Both the position numbers and the translations under genes were made by a program. Under the pieces are notes generated by a model that was not told the origin of the DNA, ran no database searches, and worked only from the letters and a program-made list of their open reading frames with translations. Source: Chloranthus sessilifolius (taxonomy: Eukaryota; Streptophyta; Magnoliopsida; Chloranthales; Chloranthaceae). From it: 64,000 bases of DNA. The stretch's first letter is position 1. Every line of letters starts with the position of its first letter. This document shows positions 11,026-22,427 of this stretch, in pieces. Location: NCBI GenBank assembly GCA_021018995.1, contig CM037590.1:68791597-68855596 (forward strand). The letters run 5' to 3'.

Positions 11026-12806
11026 TGTGTTAGATCTAAGCGACTAGCTATTTCCCAGGAATTTTAAGTAGAAGAAACTAAAAATATAATAAAGAGGATA
11101 ATCATTTTATTTGGGTCTCTGTAAATAAACTACACCAAAATTCAATTATGCAAAAGCTCAGTAAAAGTAACTTTCAAATTCTTGAGTTATAAGAAGAATA
11201 CATCCACATAGTTGATACCATCGAGAGGAAATATGATCCACATTGGTCTCTTCAACAAAATTATTGATTGGCCAATATCTTAAATATGAAGACAGGACAA
11301 TTTTATCAACAATGCATTAGTCAAGTGAATGTTTCCCATTGAGGATTGAAGAATCTAACGCCTTGATGAATTTGAAGACTATCATTGAAGTGAGTTTTCT
11401 TTTTCTTTTCTTCCCTTTTCTCAAATAATTTTTAGTGATGCCAATTCTTTTTTCCTTTTATTTAATGATAACAAGAAAGGATGTAGCTAGAAAAGGGTAC
11501 ATAAGACGAAGTTTACACATAGGCCTGATAGAAAATATCTTGAATAACTGGGAGAAGCTGATTAGTTATAGTTACCTCTTTGTTATGTTGTTATGTTGCT
11601 GGGCTTTGCATATTATATCCACACAATTTTTTATATTACATATTATAAATACATAGAAATGGGAAAATGGAATTGAGGGCAGGGTGGCAGCGTCGCACGT
11701 AATCACGAGTTGCATCACATTCTCTGAGGGTTCACCAATCCCTATGTTTTAGCAAAATAAAAGAATTACTTTCTTCCTTTTATTTCACAAGGCAGAGATT
11801 TGAGATTTTCTCATTTCCATCCAAAAACTTCACCATCAAGTAGTTTCACCGTTGACAAAAAAATCAAGGGTGTTTGAACTTGCGTTTGGATATGTATCTC
11901 CAAATCTTGGTGTAAAAGGTTGGGAAGAAAAAAGACCACCTGGTATAGAGCAGTCAAGCGTCATCTAAAAGTATCTTTATGCCGGATTTACATGGTAGTC
12001 GTTAATTTTATATCACATTTGAAATGCTTTGAATTTGATGGTGGAGATAACTTTTTGTCTCAATTTTCTACATTAAAGATCTTTAGATCATGGATAACAA
12101 ACCTATCAAAAAGTGACCCGTTTAACAAGTCACTATGCTCAAGCTGCTTACCTTATACTAACACTTGTAGTGCTTCTAAGTATTTTCAACTCCTTTTTAA
12201 GCCAATTCAACCTCTAAAATTCTGAATTCACTGATTTTATAGACCCTGAAAATGTAATTATCAGGTTTCAATAGGATTGATCGGGCAAAAAGCTCGTCCT
12301 CCACATGTTAATATCATCATGCCAGTGATGACCTTCTTTAATAGATTAAAAAACAACTAAATAAAGGATTATATTATTAGTAGCTCTATTTGCACCCACC
12401 AAAACTCTAAATTATATAAAACTTGTTTCAAGTCTTTAAGTTTGTAAAATATGTCAAGATATTTTTCACAAATCCAAAACTACTACAGTTATAGGGCTTT
12501 TAATTTCTTTATGGAGTATGGACTCTAATATATCAACATATGCAACATAAACTTTAATTTCTCAGCAATTATAACTATAAGAAAACTTCAAGATTAGCTG
12601 ATATAAGTAAGAAGTGTCGAGATGTCACAATTCAAAGCCAAATTAATTCCAAGAAACAGAGTATTCTAAGACTGAACAAAATAGAAAAACTTAATATTGA
12701 TCTACTAAGAAAAGCTACTAATTCAGCCTTGAAACTTAAAACCAGAAAAACGTTTGTGTTTTACCTATAAAAAAAAGTGAACCTAACTCCCAAGAGCACA
12801 ATGATC

Positions 12807-13386
12807 TTGTTGCAGATGCTTCATCTCCTCTCCCGAAATCCTATAAATCAATAAGAAGGATTATAAATACATAGTTTTTATTACGAAATTCAAATGAAAA
12901 AGGTCACAAAGACAAGATTAGAGCCAAAATAATCAATCTAAGATATGGAATGTATCATTTCAAATCAGAAAAAGATCACATTACATAATAAAAAAAACAA
13001 AAATAATCAATAAAGATTTAATACAAGTAAAAACTAGTCAATGTTCTCCATATTCCCAAAATCCGGAAAAACCATATAACGAGTCTACTTCGAATATCAA
13101 TGCTATTCTAAACAATAAATTTTTTGTGGGGGAAATTAATGGTTTAAAGATAGCGATCCTCGAACTGATATTCAGTGCTACAGTAAATAGATGAGTAGCA
13201 ACAATTTTCTAATTCTTAAATAATTTACTATTGCTACTTATATTAAAAACAGATTTAGATAAAAAGCAATGTATCTACAACTATCAGAAGATTTCTTTAT
13301 GGACAATAAGTTCTTCAAGAAAACACAACCCAGAAAAAAAAATTGTTGCAGATGTTTCGTCTCCTCTCCCGAAATCCTATAAATCA
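12807..13386 (+). repeat. Direct repeat pair, about 45 bp
   Basis: A TTGTTGCAGATG..TC..TCTCCTCTCCCGAAATCC..AAATCAA block occurs at about 12808-12852 and 13343-13387, differing at a few bases, 535 bp apart. Weaker similarity around both suggests a decayed segmental tandem duplication. Confidence 0.6.
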
Positions 13387-13643
13387 AGATCTGGGCTCCG
13401 AAATGAAAAAGAAGAGAAACCCACCTCAAATTACCCTGCAATTTAACGATTTAAGTAACAGTTATAAAAAATCCAATGTTTTTTATTGCAAAAAAAAAAG
13501 AGCAATGCAAAGAAAACCCACAAAACTTATCTTACAAAGAAATATTCATTGTATAGAATCAAAATGGGATTTCTAGTTCTGTACCAAAACAATCGAAAGA
13601 ACCCAAATCGTCTCTAAAACCAAAACAATCGATAGAACCCAAA

Positions 13644-13646
<3 letters not shown>

Positions 13647-13697
<51 letters not shown>
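13647..13697. repeat. (TC)n microsatellite
   Basis: About 25 uninterrupted TC units. The apparent Arg/Glu ORF on the minus strand is a product of this tract. Confidence 0.95.
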
Positions 13698-13701
<4 letters not shown>

Positions 13702-14180
13702 GAACCTTCTCGTGATTTAAGAGTGTATAAAATACTCCAAATATAAAAATAAAAGTATACAAAATACTGAAATGGTTTTATGACCGCTAGATTTTAAATG
13801 GATGGTCAGATGTGAATCCCTCCACCACATTCGGTTTAGAACCTGGTAGTAGGTGTCCGGGTCATTAATTTGGGAGGGCTGCTACACGCACTGCACTTTT
13901 TTCTTCCTGCACCCTATTCTAATCGGGCACCCAACGTTGATTCATATTGGTCGATATATATCCAATATTAATTGAATATAATACCAAAAATGTCCTTTGA
14001 GCATAAATTTTAATCTCGTATTCTATATATATTTTAATATTTTAAGATACAAAAATATTATATTAAAATTGGCCGATTTGGCTTTATATGTATTTGATAT
14101 ATTGGATACGTATCGGCTTAAGACCTAACCGTTAAACCCAATTTGTATCCATTTTAGATCCCTAATCTACATTGATGATG

Positions 14181-14547
14181 TGACAACCCGGATTTCCGCA
14201 CCTGAACGAGCTTGCAGGCAGAAAATTTAAAGCAAAGAAGAGAGATGTGGGTTTCTCTAACCTTTCTTCTCCTATAAGTTAAACCAGGAAATATCCTTGA
14301 TATTTTCACTTCTAAATCTTTCGCTCCGGTGTTGAGCGCATACACTACACTCAAGTGTGTAATATTCTACCACACATACAATTATGTCACAGATTTGCGT
14401 TATGTGTGGCACAGGACCACACACACATACAGATTAATAATATTAATAATAATATTATTATTATAAATTTTAAATTTATCTCGATTTTTGTGTCGGACAC
14501 ACATATCAAAGTAGTCGAGTTCATTTCAGAATTTTATGGTTATTACA
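14181..14547 (-). mobile_element. 3' LTR of the chromovirus
   Basis: It starts TGACAACCCGG and ends GGTTATTACA in + strand terms, aligns end to end with 23713-24079, and is bordered on its inner side by the polypurine tract. Confidence 0.9.
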
Positions 14548-14551
14548 TTAT

Positions 14552-14560
14552 CCCCCCCTT
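14552..14560 (-). promoter_or_regulatory. Polypurine tract
   Basis: AAGGGGGGG on the minus strand, immediately inside the 3' LTR, primes second-strand synthesis. Confidence 0.8.
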
Positions 14561-14849
14561 AGGAATTTTCATCCTCGAAAATGTCAGGCACAGTATAACA
14601 AGGCTATAGTGAGTCTTAAATCTAAAGGCAGCCCACATCACTTAACAAAAGTAACACCAAGTGTCAGACAGGAACAAAATACAGAGCAGATGAATAGCAG
14701 ATATATAAAAAAGGCAAAACAGAGAACTAATCGTACAGGCAGGGCTAATCAGAGTATAATATACAAAGCATGTAGGAAAAATATATATGGGTCAGAACAA
14801 AAATTTATATGTAGAATCAAAAATAGATGTATATAATTATAAATAGCAT

Positions 14850-16268
14850 GAAAATATCCAGTGTGATTACCGGTCGGTGGAGTAGATGGTCCAACATCGT
14901 CGAGTGCAGGTCCATTGGGTGCAGGTGACTGGGTGCGATAGTCTCGCGGATTAGCAACGTGCAAGCGAGCACGACCGATCATGAGTGTAGCAGTAGTGGG
15001 GTATGCCTGCTGCATCAACTGTAAAAGCACACCCTCGTGAAAGTCCAACCGTTGATGCACCTGACAGTTGTGCTCTTTCATCCCATCCAAACCCTCGTGA
15101 ATCCGCCTATTGCTTTCGGTGACAGCGACAATAGCAGTAGCGATGTCAGTGGTGGGTGCCTCGCGACGTCTAGATGTCCGAGCAGGAGTAGGACGCGGGG
15201 GTCAAATAGTAGCTGGTCTAGCAGGTATGTCACCCTGAGGTGGAAGGTCAGGCTGTACCTCCCCTACATCCGGAGTTTGTTCTGCAGGCTCCGCCTCTAC
15301 TTAGTCTGGTACATCCCCTTCTTCGGGCAACCTTTTTACCAATAAATTGTAGCTCTTTGTCCAATCCTTGAGCTTAAAGATCTTGACGTTATTGTTTAGT
15401 CTAGGCTCTCTAGGTGCCATGCTATAATGTTCTCATAAGGCGTTATATTGCTCGACCATATGAGTAATTAACAGAGCATATGGCATGTCTCTCTTCGGAG
15501 ACGCCTTCCTCTCAGACATACGCTCCATAGCATCCAATATGCCATCAATGACCACGTCGGCAACGAAAAACCAATGGTTCTCAAAAGCCGAAAATAAGGC
15601 TTGTTGGATGATTCCACTGCGCTCTGATTTGTGTAAAAAGGGATAAATGGTACACTTGATAAAGGTATCAAGCATCCATAAATTATCAGGGAGTTGGGCT
15701 TGGGTAATTGATTGACCCGATCCTTGTTGACCATGAGTCATCTTGGCAGCAACTTCATGGAATGGAACGTCCTTGATATAGGGTGCCGACAATCCACAAG
15801 TCTCAACATACTCAGGTGGGCATTGTAAGGCGGCAGTGACATGAATTGGTTGAATTTATACTCCAACCCATCAATGTTTGAGGCTAGTTGGTGACCATCG
15901 TCGTCTCGTCAAAGGTATTGATAGAAGTGCCGCACTATTCTAGGACAATAGTGATCGTGGAATGGCTCATGCAAGGGTTTTAACCCCAACTTGGTGATGT
16001 AATCGATCATCCAAGTCATTTTGGGTCGATCCTCAAAGAGTGTAAGGGTAAAAGAATATTCGGGAAGGAACGTTTTCGAAGACCACCACTCTTTTGGAAG
16101 TTCGCGTTGAATCTATGGTGACTGTTGGGGTTGAACAGGTGGCACAATCGGTTCGGGTGGTGCCACGGGTTGCACAACAGGTTGTGCAACCGGTTCGACG
16201 GGTGGCACAGGTGCACGAACCCGCGACGTAGGAACCTTACTCGAGGCATTCTTAGTTCACGGTCCCAT
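14850..16268 (-). pseudogene. Extra ORF downstream of integrase, resembling plant 'transposon protein' (Transposase_32-like)
   Basis: Between integrase and 3' LTR a non-pol coding region is readable despite stops. It starts MGP at 16268 (stop at codon 4), has a Pro/Val-rich repeat (VPPVEPVAQPVVQPVAPP), then FEDRPKMTWMIDYITKLGLK and YCPRIVRHFYQY. The longest open part, 15792-15433, has QLPDNLWMLDTFIKCTIYPF and FSAFENHWFFVADVVIDGIL. The C-terminal segment (15090-14850) has ESNRRIHEGLDGMKEHNC. The composition and layout resemble the plant retroelement-associated domain labelled 'putative plant transposon protein'. That name is from memory of the family style, not a search. It could be a captured gene or an envelope-position accessory ORF. 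Confidence 0.5.
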
Positions 16269-16494
16269 AGTTTAAACAGTGGAAAAATACACAAAAACCT
16301 CAAAAAGAAAGAGAAAAATTAGGGTTTACCGTGAGAAATGATCACTACGCGATCCACGGAGGTAAAATGCGAAGTACTGACAGCAGGAAGTAGCCGAAAT
16401 ATCACTTCAAACCCAAAGGATGCAAGGAAGCCTCAAACTATTGGGTTCTTGATCGTGCGAATGGGGAAAGTAAACCCCACTGCAACTTAAATCG

Positions 16495-16760
16495 ACAAAT
16501 TCGATTAATCAATCTCCAAATTTGATCAATCGGATTCAAAATAAAAATAACCAAGCCCGATAATTTTGATCGATCAATTCTCTAATTTGATCGATCGGAT
16601 TTCAATTTGATCGATCAAATTCCAAATTTGATCGATCGAACAATTCGTAAATAGAACAAAACTCAATAAAGTTTGATCGATCAACTTTTCAGATTGATCG
16701 ATCGGATTAACATTTGATCGATCAAAACACTAATTTGATCGATCAAATTTGACAGCAAAG
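16495..16760. repeat. TTGATCGATCAA palindrome cluster
   Basis: About ten GATCGATC or near-identical cores, mostly extended to TTTGATCGATCAAA-like palindromes, lie within 270 bp between the extra ORF and the integrase tail. Spacing is irregular (roughly 20-40 bp). No reading frame is kept across it. Confidence 0.75.
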
Positions 16761-16969
16761 CTGTTTCCAAAATTACAGGTTTGAAACACCTGTGAGCCTC
16801 TTTGAAGAAATACAGTTGATTCCCCCTAATGAAACACCAGCATTATATGCAATGCACACCATGTAATATATGCATAAGTGTATTTAATCAACGAATATTA
16901 CGCAACAAAACGAGATAAATTAAAATTAACTATTACCTCGCATATCAATGAAATAGCTGTGGGTATTAC

Positions 16970-18300
16970 TCACGAATTTTAGCTTCGCACTCCCAAGTAG
17001 CTTCTGCAGAAGAATGATTCTGCCACATTACGAAGACAAGTGGAATCAATTTGGTATGTAACACTTGTTCTTTACGGTCTATATTTACATAGGCTCTTCA
17101 ATCAAAGTCAGATCCTCTTTAAGCTCAATAGGCTAAAAATCTAGTATGTGGGTTGAATCTTTCACATATTTCCTCAGCATGGAAATATGAAATACGTTAT
17201 GCATGCTTGCCAGCTATGGTGGCAGAGCAATCCGATACACGACTTCTCCAACTCGACCCACCACTTCAAAAGGTCTGATGTAACGTGGACTTAGCTTTCC
17301 GCATTTTCCGAAACACATCACGCCCTTTGTTGGCGAGATCTTTACAAATACTTTGTCTCCTACCTAAAAGCCGGTGTTAACTCTATACTAATTGAGCAGA
17401 CAAGGAAAACTCAAGGTATTAAACGCAATCAAGTGTACCTGAAACTCAACATGCGTTCGATGAAGATCGGCATAACTTTTCTGGCGACTTTGAGCAACTC
17501 ATAATCTCTCGCGGATCAATTGAACCGTCTCGATTGTATTGTCCATGATATCAGGTCCCAAAATAAGCTTCTCGCCGACTTTCTCCCAATTCAAAGGAGA
17601 TCTGCATCGTCGTCCATATAAAGCTTCATAAGGAGCCATACCAATATTGGACTGATAACTGTTATTGTAAGCGAACTCAATCAGAGGTAAATGTTGATCC
17701 CATGACCCGTGAAAATTTAACATGAACACATGCAATATGTCCTTTATGATCTGATTCACTCTTTCAATCTGTCCATCTGTCTGAGGATGAAATGCTGAGC
17801 TGAAATCAAGTTTAGACCCCATGCCCTCTTGAAATCTCTGCCAGAATAAAGATGTATAGAGCGGATCTTGATCAGACACAATACTGACTGATATGCCACA
17901 AAGTCTAATAATCTCCTTGAGGTACAGCTCTACAAGTTTGTTGGCAGTATATGTAGTACTATACGGCATAAAATGTACAGACTGGGTCAGTCTATCCACA
18001 ATGACCCAGATGGCATTGTGCTTCCTCAACGTCTTTGGCAACCCCAATATAAAATCTATAGAAATGACTTCCCATTTCCACTTAGGTACTAGCAATGGTT
18101 GCATTAATCTCAGTGGATTTTGACGATCGACTTTAACCTATTGGCAGACCAAGCATTTAGATATGTATTCAGCAACGTCCTTTTTCAAGCCTCTCCACCA
18201 GAAGCCTTTCTTCAAATCTTGATACATCTTGGTACTTCCAGGATGTATAGCATATACTGACTTATGAGCCTCCTCCAAAATAGTATTTCACAGCTCAACA
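16970..18300 (-). pseudogene. Chromovirus integrase with chromodomain-like C-terminus
   Basis: Integrase inserts the cDNA; the chromodomain of chromoviruses guides it to chromatin marks. The zinc region ends with EYISKCLVC near 18150, followed by a stop. The core is open from 18104 to 17499 with all three acidic motifs: ISIDFILGLPKTL, SIVSDQDPLYTS and QTDGQIERVNQIIKDIL. Next come a GPDIMDNT..ETVQLIRERL segment, a GKLSPRYI/PFEVVGRVGEV block near 17250, and a tail VMWQNHSSAEATWECEAKI near 17000 that looks like a decayed chromodomain. Stops lie between these blocks. Confidence 0.85.
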
Positions 18301-18468
18301 CTGGTACCCACACTCGATCTCAGAATAACAAAGTACCATCATTCTTGATGGAGAAATCTGATTTGTTCCTGCTGATTACCCCTCTTCGAATGGCCATGAG
18401 CTCATCATCACTCATCTGAAGCTTACGGATGTTTTCAAATAACATCGCCCTGATAACAAGGGTGGTCA

Positions 18469-19804
18469 TTAATGCACCTGAACCTCTAACATCAAACCTT
18501 GTGTCACACAAGGCCATATCCTCAAGTAGATGCCACCAGTATTTCTTGTGATTAAATGTGACAACTGAGTCGAAGACTTTTGACTCAAAGCATCCGCCAC
18601 AACATTGGCCTTCTCAGGGTGATACTGGATGGAACAATCATAATCTTTTAAGAACTCCATCCATCTTCACTGTCGCATGTTTAAATCTTTCTGAGTAAAA
18701 AGATACTTGAGGCTCTTATGATTAGTGAAGATATCAAACGTCTCACTGTATAAATAGTTTATCCAGATCTTCAAGGCAAAGATGACAGCTGCTAACTCAA
18801 GATCATAAGTGGGATAGTTTTTCTCGTGATCTTTGAGTTGTCTGAAACTGTTTGCGATGACTTTCTTGTCTTGATTGAGTACACAATCCAAACCACTATA
18901 AGATGCGTCACTGTATATTGTAAAACCTCCTCCACCAGAAGGTATAGCTAGCACTGGTACTGTAATTAAACGCGTCTTGAATTCTTGAAAACTCTTCTCA
19001 CACTGCTCCGTCCAATCAAACTGAGCATTCTTCTTCATAAGCTGAGTAAGCGGACCTGAGAGTTTAGAGAACCCTTCTACCAATCGTCTATAATATCCTG
19101 CCAAGCCAAGAAAATTACGGACTTTTGTTACCATCTTCGGTTGCTCCCAATTCACTACAGATTTGATCTTTACATGATCGACCGTTATACCCTTCTCAGA
19201 GACAACGTGGCCTAAAAAACTGACATATTCAAGCCAAAACTCACACTTGCTGATCTTTGCATACAATTTGTAATTTCTGAGGATTTATAGAGCTACTCGT
19301 AGGTGCAACTCATGTTCCTTCTTGCGTCTTTGAATATATCAAGATGTCATCTACGAAAACCACCACAGACTTGTCTAAATGTGGTCTGAATATTCGATTC
19401 ATCAAGTCCATGAATGACACAGGAGCATTTGTCAACCCAAATGGCATCACCAGAATTCATAATGTCCATATCAAGTTCTGAAGGTCATCTTCTGTATGTC
19501 TTCAGACTTGACTCTCAGTTGATGATAGCTTGATCTCAAGTCAATCTTAGAAAAGAACCTCGCTCCTTATAATTGACCAAAGAGATCATCTATTCTCGGA
19601 AGCGGGTAATGATTCTTAATCGCCAACTTGTTCAGCTGGCGGTAGTCAATACAAAGCTGCATCAACCTGTCTTTCTTCCTGACAAATAATACTAGTACTC
19701 CCTAAGGAGACGCACTAGGTCAGATAAATCCTTTGTCTAGAAGTTCTTGCAACTATTCCTTCAATTCCTTTAACTCTGCTGGAGCCATATAATATGGAGC
19801 TTTC
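18469..19804 (-). pseudogene. Chromovirus reverse transcriptase / RNase H (3' part)
   Basis: On the minus strand this part starts after the nested insert with APYYMAPAELKELKE then a stop, [10 protein letters not shown] near 19640, and the intact catalytic box [12 protein letters not shown] (19346-19357 encodes FVDD). From 19266 it is open: [40 protein letters not shown], then RNase H ([54 protein letters not shown]). The N-terminal RT segment lies on the other side of the insert at 21660-21565. Confidence 0.85.
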
Positions 19805-20221
19805 TGATGTGATTTTTTATTGTGATGTTTTACTCGCAAGTACACGAATCGGATTGTATATAGTGGGTGCAGAGTACGAGATCGTTCCTACGAGGACTAA
19901 TTTTGAAAGATCTAAAAAGACAAGCAATTCCAGAAATCTACTAAGATCTAATAGTATTCTACCAGTCTTATGATTTAGGTGGTTTGATGAGATGATAATT
20001 ACTGACTACAAACTAAAACTTAACTGATAATTCAAAAATAAAGATAAAGATGAAGATACTAAATCCTCTCATCTTTGGTTTGTTCTTCCCATAATATAAA
20101 TCTACGGATTAAACTATGAGATATACCATTAAAACACATATTTTGTGGAAGATAAATGGTCAAAATCCCGATAGGTTCCACGTTGCATCCCTGCAATCAG
20201 GACTTAGATGATTTTCATATA

Positions 20222-20556
20222 TAGATCTGAGATCAAGGGCATGGCTCGGCACACTTGATCTCAGGTTCAAATAAAAATTATCTCCAAAGTGGGTGAAAAT
20301 TTTAACAATAATACCACCATAGATCTGAAATCAAGGGCATGGCTCGGCACACTCGATTTCAGATTAGGGAGTAATTAAGATAAAATTACCATTACAGATC
20401 CAAGATCCAGGGCATGGCTCGGCACACTCGATCCCGGATCATAATCGTAATTAGATCCACACAATGAAAGCAAAAAGACCATAACAATAATAGGATAAAA
20501 TTACCGTCACAGATCTGAGATCCCGGGCATGGCTCGGCACACGCGATCCCGGTTAG
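20222..20556. repeat. Four palindromic units in the solo LTR
   Basis: Each unit has GATCTGAGATC-type DNA, then GGGCATGGCTCGGCACAC, then the partial inverse (GATCTCAG / GATCCCGG). Units begin near 20222, 20322, 20395 and 20512. The central GGCATGGCTCGGCACAC is almost invariant while the arms vary in a compensating way. Confidence 0.75.
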
Positions 20557-21039
20557 TGGCGGGGATTTCATCCGTTTATGATAGCACAACAACCATAAAA
20601 TAAGATCTCATATTTTAATCCTAAATTTATATTATTAAAAGTACATCCCTCGGATGGGAATCATTAGATCCCCATCCCTATGAATTTAGCCACACATATT
20701 GTAATTAAATAACATAAATAAATAAGGAAGGAAAAATAACATTAATTTAATGAATTAAAAATACCTCAAACTTCAATAGAAATTGCTTGATCCAAAAGTA
20801 CGATGATCTTTAGAAACGAAATTAATGCAGGAATAAACTTGAACAAAAATAATAATAAACTGAAGGAATGAGTACTAGAAATTAAAGGAATAAAGCTCTC
20901 AAAAAGGAATAAATAAAAATTCTCTAAAACTAATCCTATTTCCCTAAAAATTAATTCTCCTTCGAAGTGTTTGAGTCAGCTTTAAATAGATGCACGATTG
21001 CCGAAGTCTCCCAGCCGCAAGAGTGTCCCAGCCGCAAAA

Positions 21040-21190
21040 GTTGGGGTCGATTAATCGACCCAATATGGTCGATGCATCGAGCCTCCAAAAAGTCCAAAAA
21101 AATAGCTTTAAAGTGTCAGTTCCGTGTCAGACACTGTTTTGTCCTCGATTAATCGACCAAAAGGGTCGATGCATCGACTCCCAGAAATCC
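21040..21190. repeat. TCGATTAATCGA / TCGATGCATCGA palindromes
   Basis: Two copies of a pair of 12-bp palindromes (TCGATTAATCGA near 21048 and 21145, TCGATGCATCGA near 21069 and 21168) lie about 97 bp apart near the right end of the solo LTR. Confidence 0.7.
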
Positions 21191-21948
21191 GTGAATTCTA
21201 GCACACTTTTTGTATCAGATACTACTTTGATATTTCGATCATAACTTTCTGTCCCGAATTCGGATTGAGGTAATTCTTATGCCGTTGGAAAGCTGACGGA
21301 AATATCTACAACTTTTGTGTTTTGACAATTTCATAATTCGGCCGGCTTAAAGGTCCAAATTGAGCCACAAGTCGCACCAAGTTCTCGATGACCCAAAGTT
21401 GCAGTGTTTTGACATTATTTTCAGAATTCTTGGGCTGTTTTCCACACTTGGCTTGTATTTACCTGAAACACTTTAAATCTAATAATTCTCATCAGATAGC
21501 CTTCATTGTACAGCTAAATATAGGTATTTAGGGGTGAAATATCATCATATTTCAGTACTCATCACTTTCGATACTGGCTCAGTATCCGGAGCTAACTCAA
21601 TGGCGAACTCGATCTCGCGATCAGGTGGTAGTCCCGATAAGTCCTAGGAAAATACATCAGGGTACTCGCAAGCAGCATGAATGTCAGCAATGATATTCTT
21701 TTCTTCTCGTTTCTCTTACAGGAAAGCCATATAACCACTACACCCATTCTTCATCATTATTTCAGCCTGAATAGCTTATATGAAAGGTGCTACCTTAGAC
21801 TTTACTCTGAAAAATCGAAACGACTTCATCTTTGGAGGACGGAAACTACTATTTTCCGAAGGCAATTGACGCTCGCATGGTAAGCGGATAGCCAATCCAT
21901 TCCCAATATTACATCAAATCCTATTATATTCAAAAGTATCAAGTCTGC

Positions 21949-22170
21949 TCAAGTCTCCCGATCCTCAACTCGAACGATGACCAACTTGTTCACGGTGCCT
22001 GTATTCACTGAATTACTCGTAGGAACTGTCACTACTAAAATGAAGTCTAACTTCTCAGGCATAATACCAATATGTGATGAGAACATCAGTGTAATAAAAG
22101 AGTGCGTAGACCCTAGGTCGATCAACACTCGTGCCTCAATCTCACATACATCCCCCTCTTGACTCATAGA
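21949..22170 (-). pseudogene. Chromovirus aspartic protease
   Basis: The segment reads CEIEARVLIDLGSTHSFIT then FSSHIGIMPEKLDF. The usual catalytic triplet in this clade is D[ST]G (ALIDSGSTHSFI), so Leu replaces the middle residue here. It follows the gag zinc knuckles and precedes RT, as expected. Confidence 0.75.
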
Positions 22171-22427
22171 AAGGGTACCTTAAGTTTATATACAAAATAC
22201 ATAAAATTTTAGAGAACAGTTAGTGTACTGCATTCTAGAATAATTCTATATATAAAATTTATCAAATCCTTCTATTTCATAAGCATACCATGGATAAAAT
22301 TTAACTCTCCAAGCATAAAGATACCTTGTATGACATCATTTGATGTACGGGCATCAGTTGCGATGACGGCATATGCTCGACCTTGAACGGTAGGTCGAGA
22401 AGATTTCTAAGTAGATGCCAATCCAGT

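Larger units (their letters stand above)
11029..14176. other. Intergenic, no gene seen
   Basis: This AT-rich DNA has only short ORFs that I judge spurious. It contains the direct repeat pair at 12807/13343, a (TC)n tract, and near 13970-14110 a weak copy of the GATACGTATCGG family. I see nothing else. Confidence 0.5.
19805..21564. mobile_element. Solo-LTR-like insertion in chromovirus RT, 5-bp TSD
   Basis: The insert starts TGATG and ends CATCA, so it has the TG..CA ends of an LTR plus a 5-bp inverted terminus. It is flanked by a perfect CTTTC duplication (19800-19804 and 21565-21569). The RT reading frame on both sides joins exactly across it. No primer site, polypurine tract or gag/pol is visible and no internal direct LTR pair was found, so a solo LTR of about 1.76 kb is the best reading. 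The block after the left end (ACTCGCAAGTACACGAATCG, TACGAGATCGTTCCTACGAG) is of a type I associate with plant LTR elements, but I cannot name the family. Orientation is not determined. Confidence 0.8.

Noticed and set aside
13559..13762. ORF with long Arg-Glu repeat
   Set aside because: Encoded by the (TC)n microsatellite.
15468..15734. Second minus-strand ORF inside the extra chromovirus ORF
   Set aside because: Shadow frame of the longer, more protein-like frame at 15433-15792.
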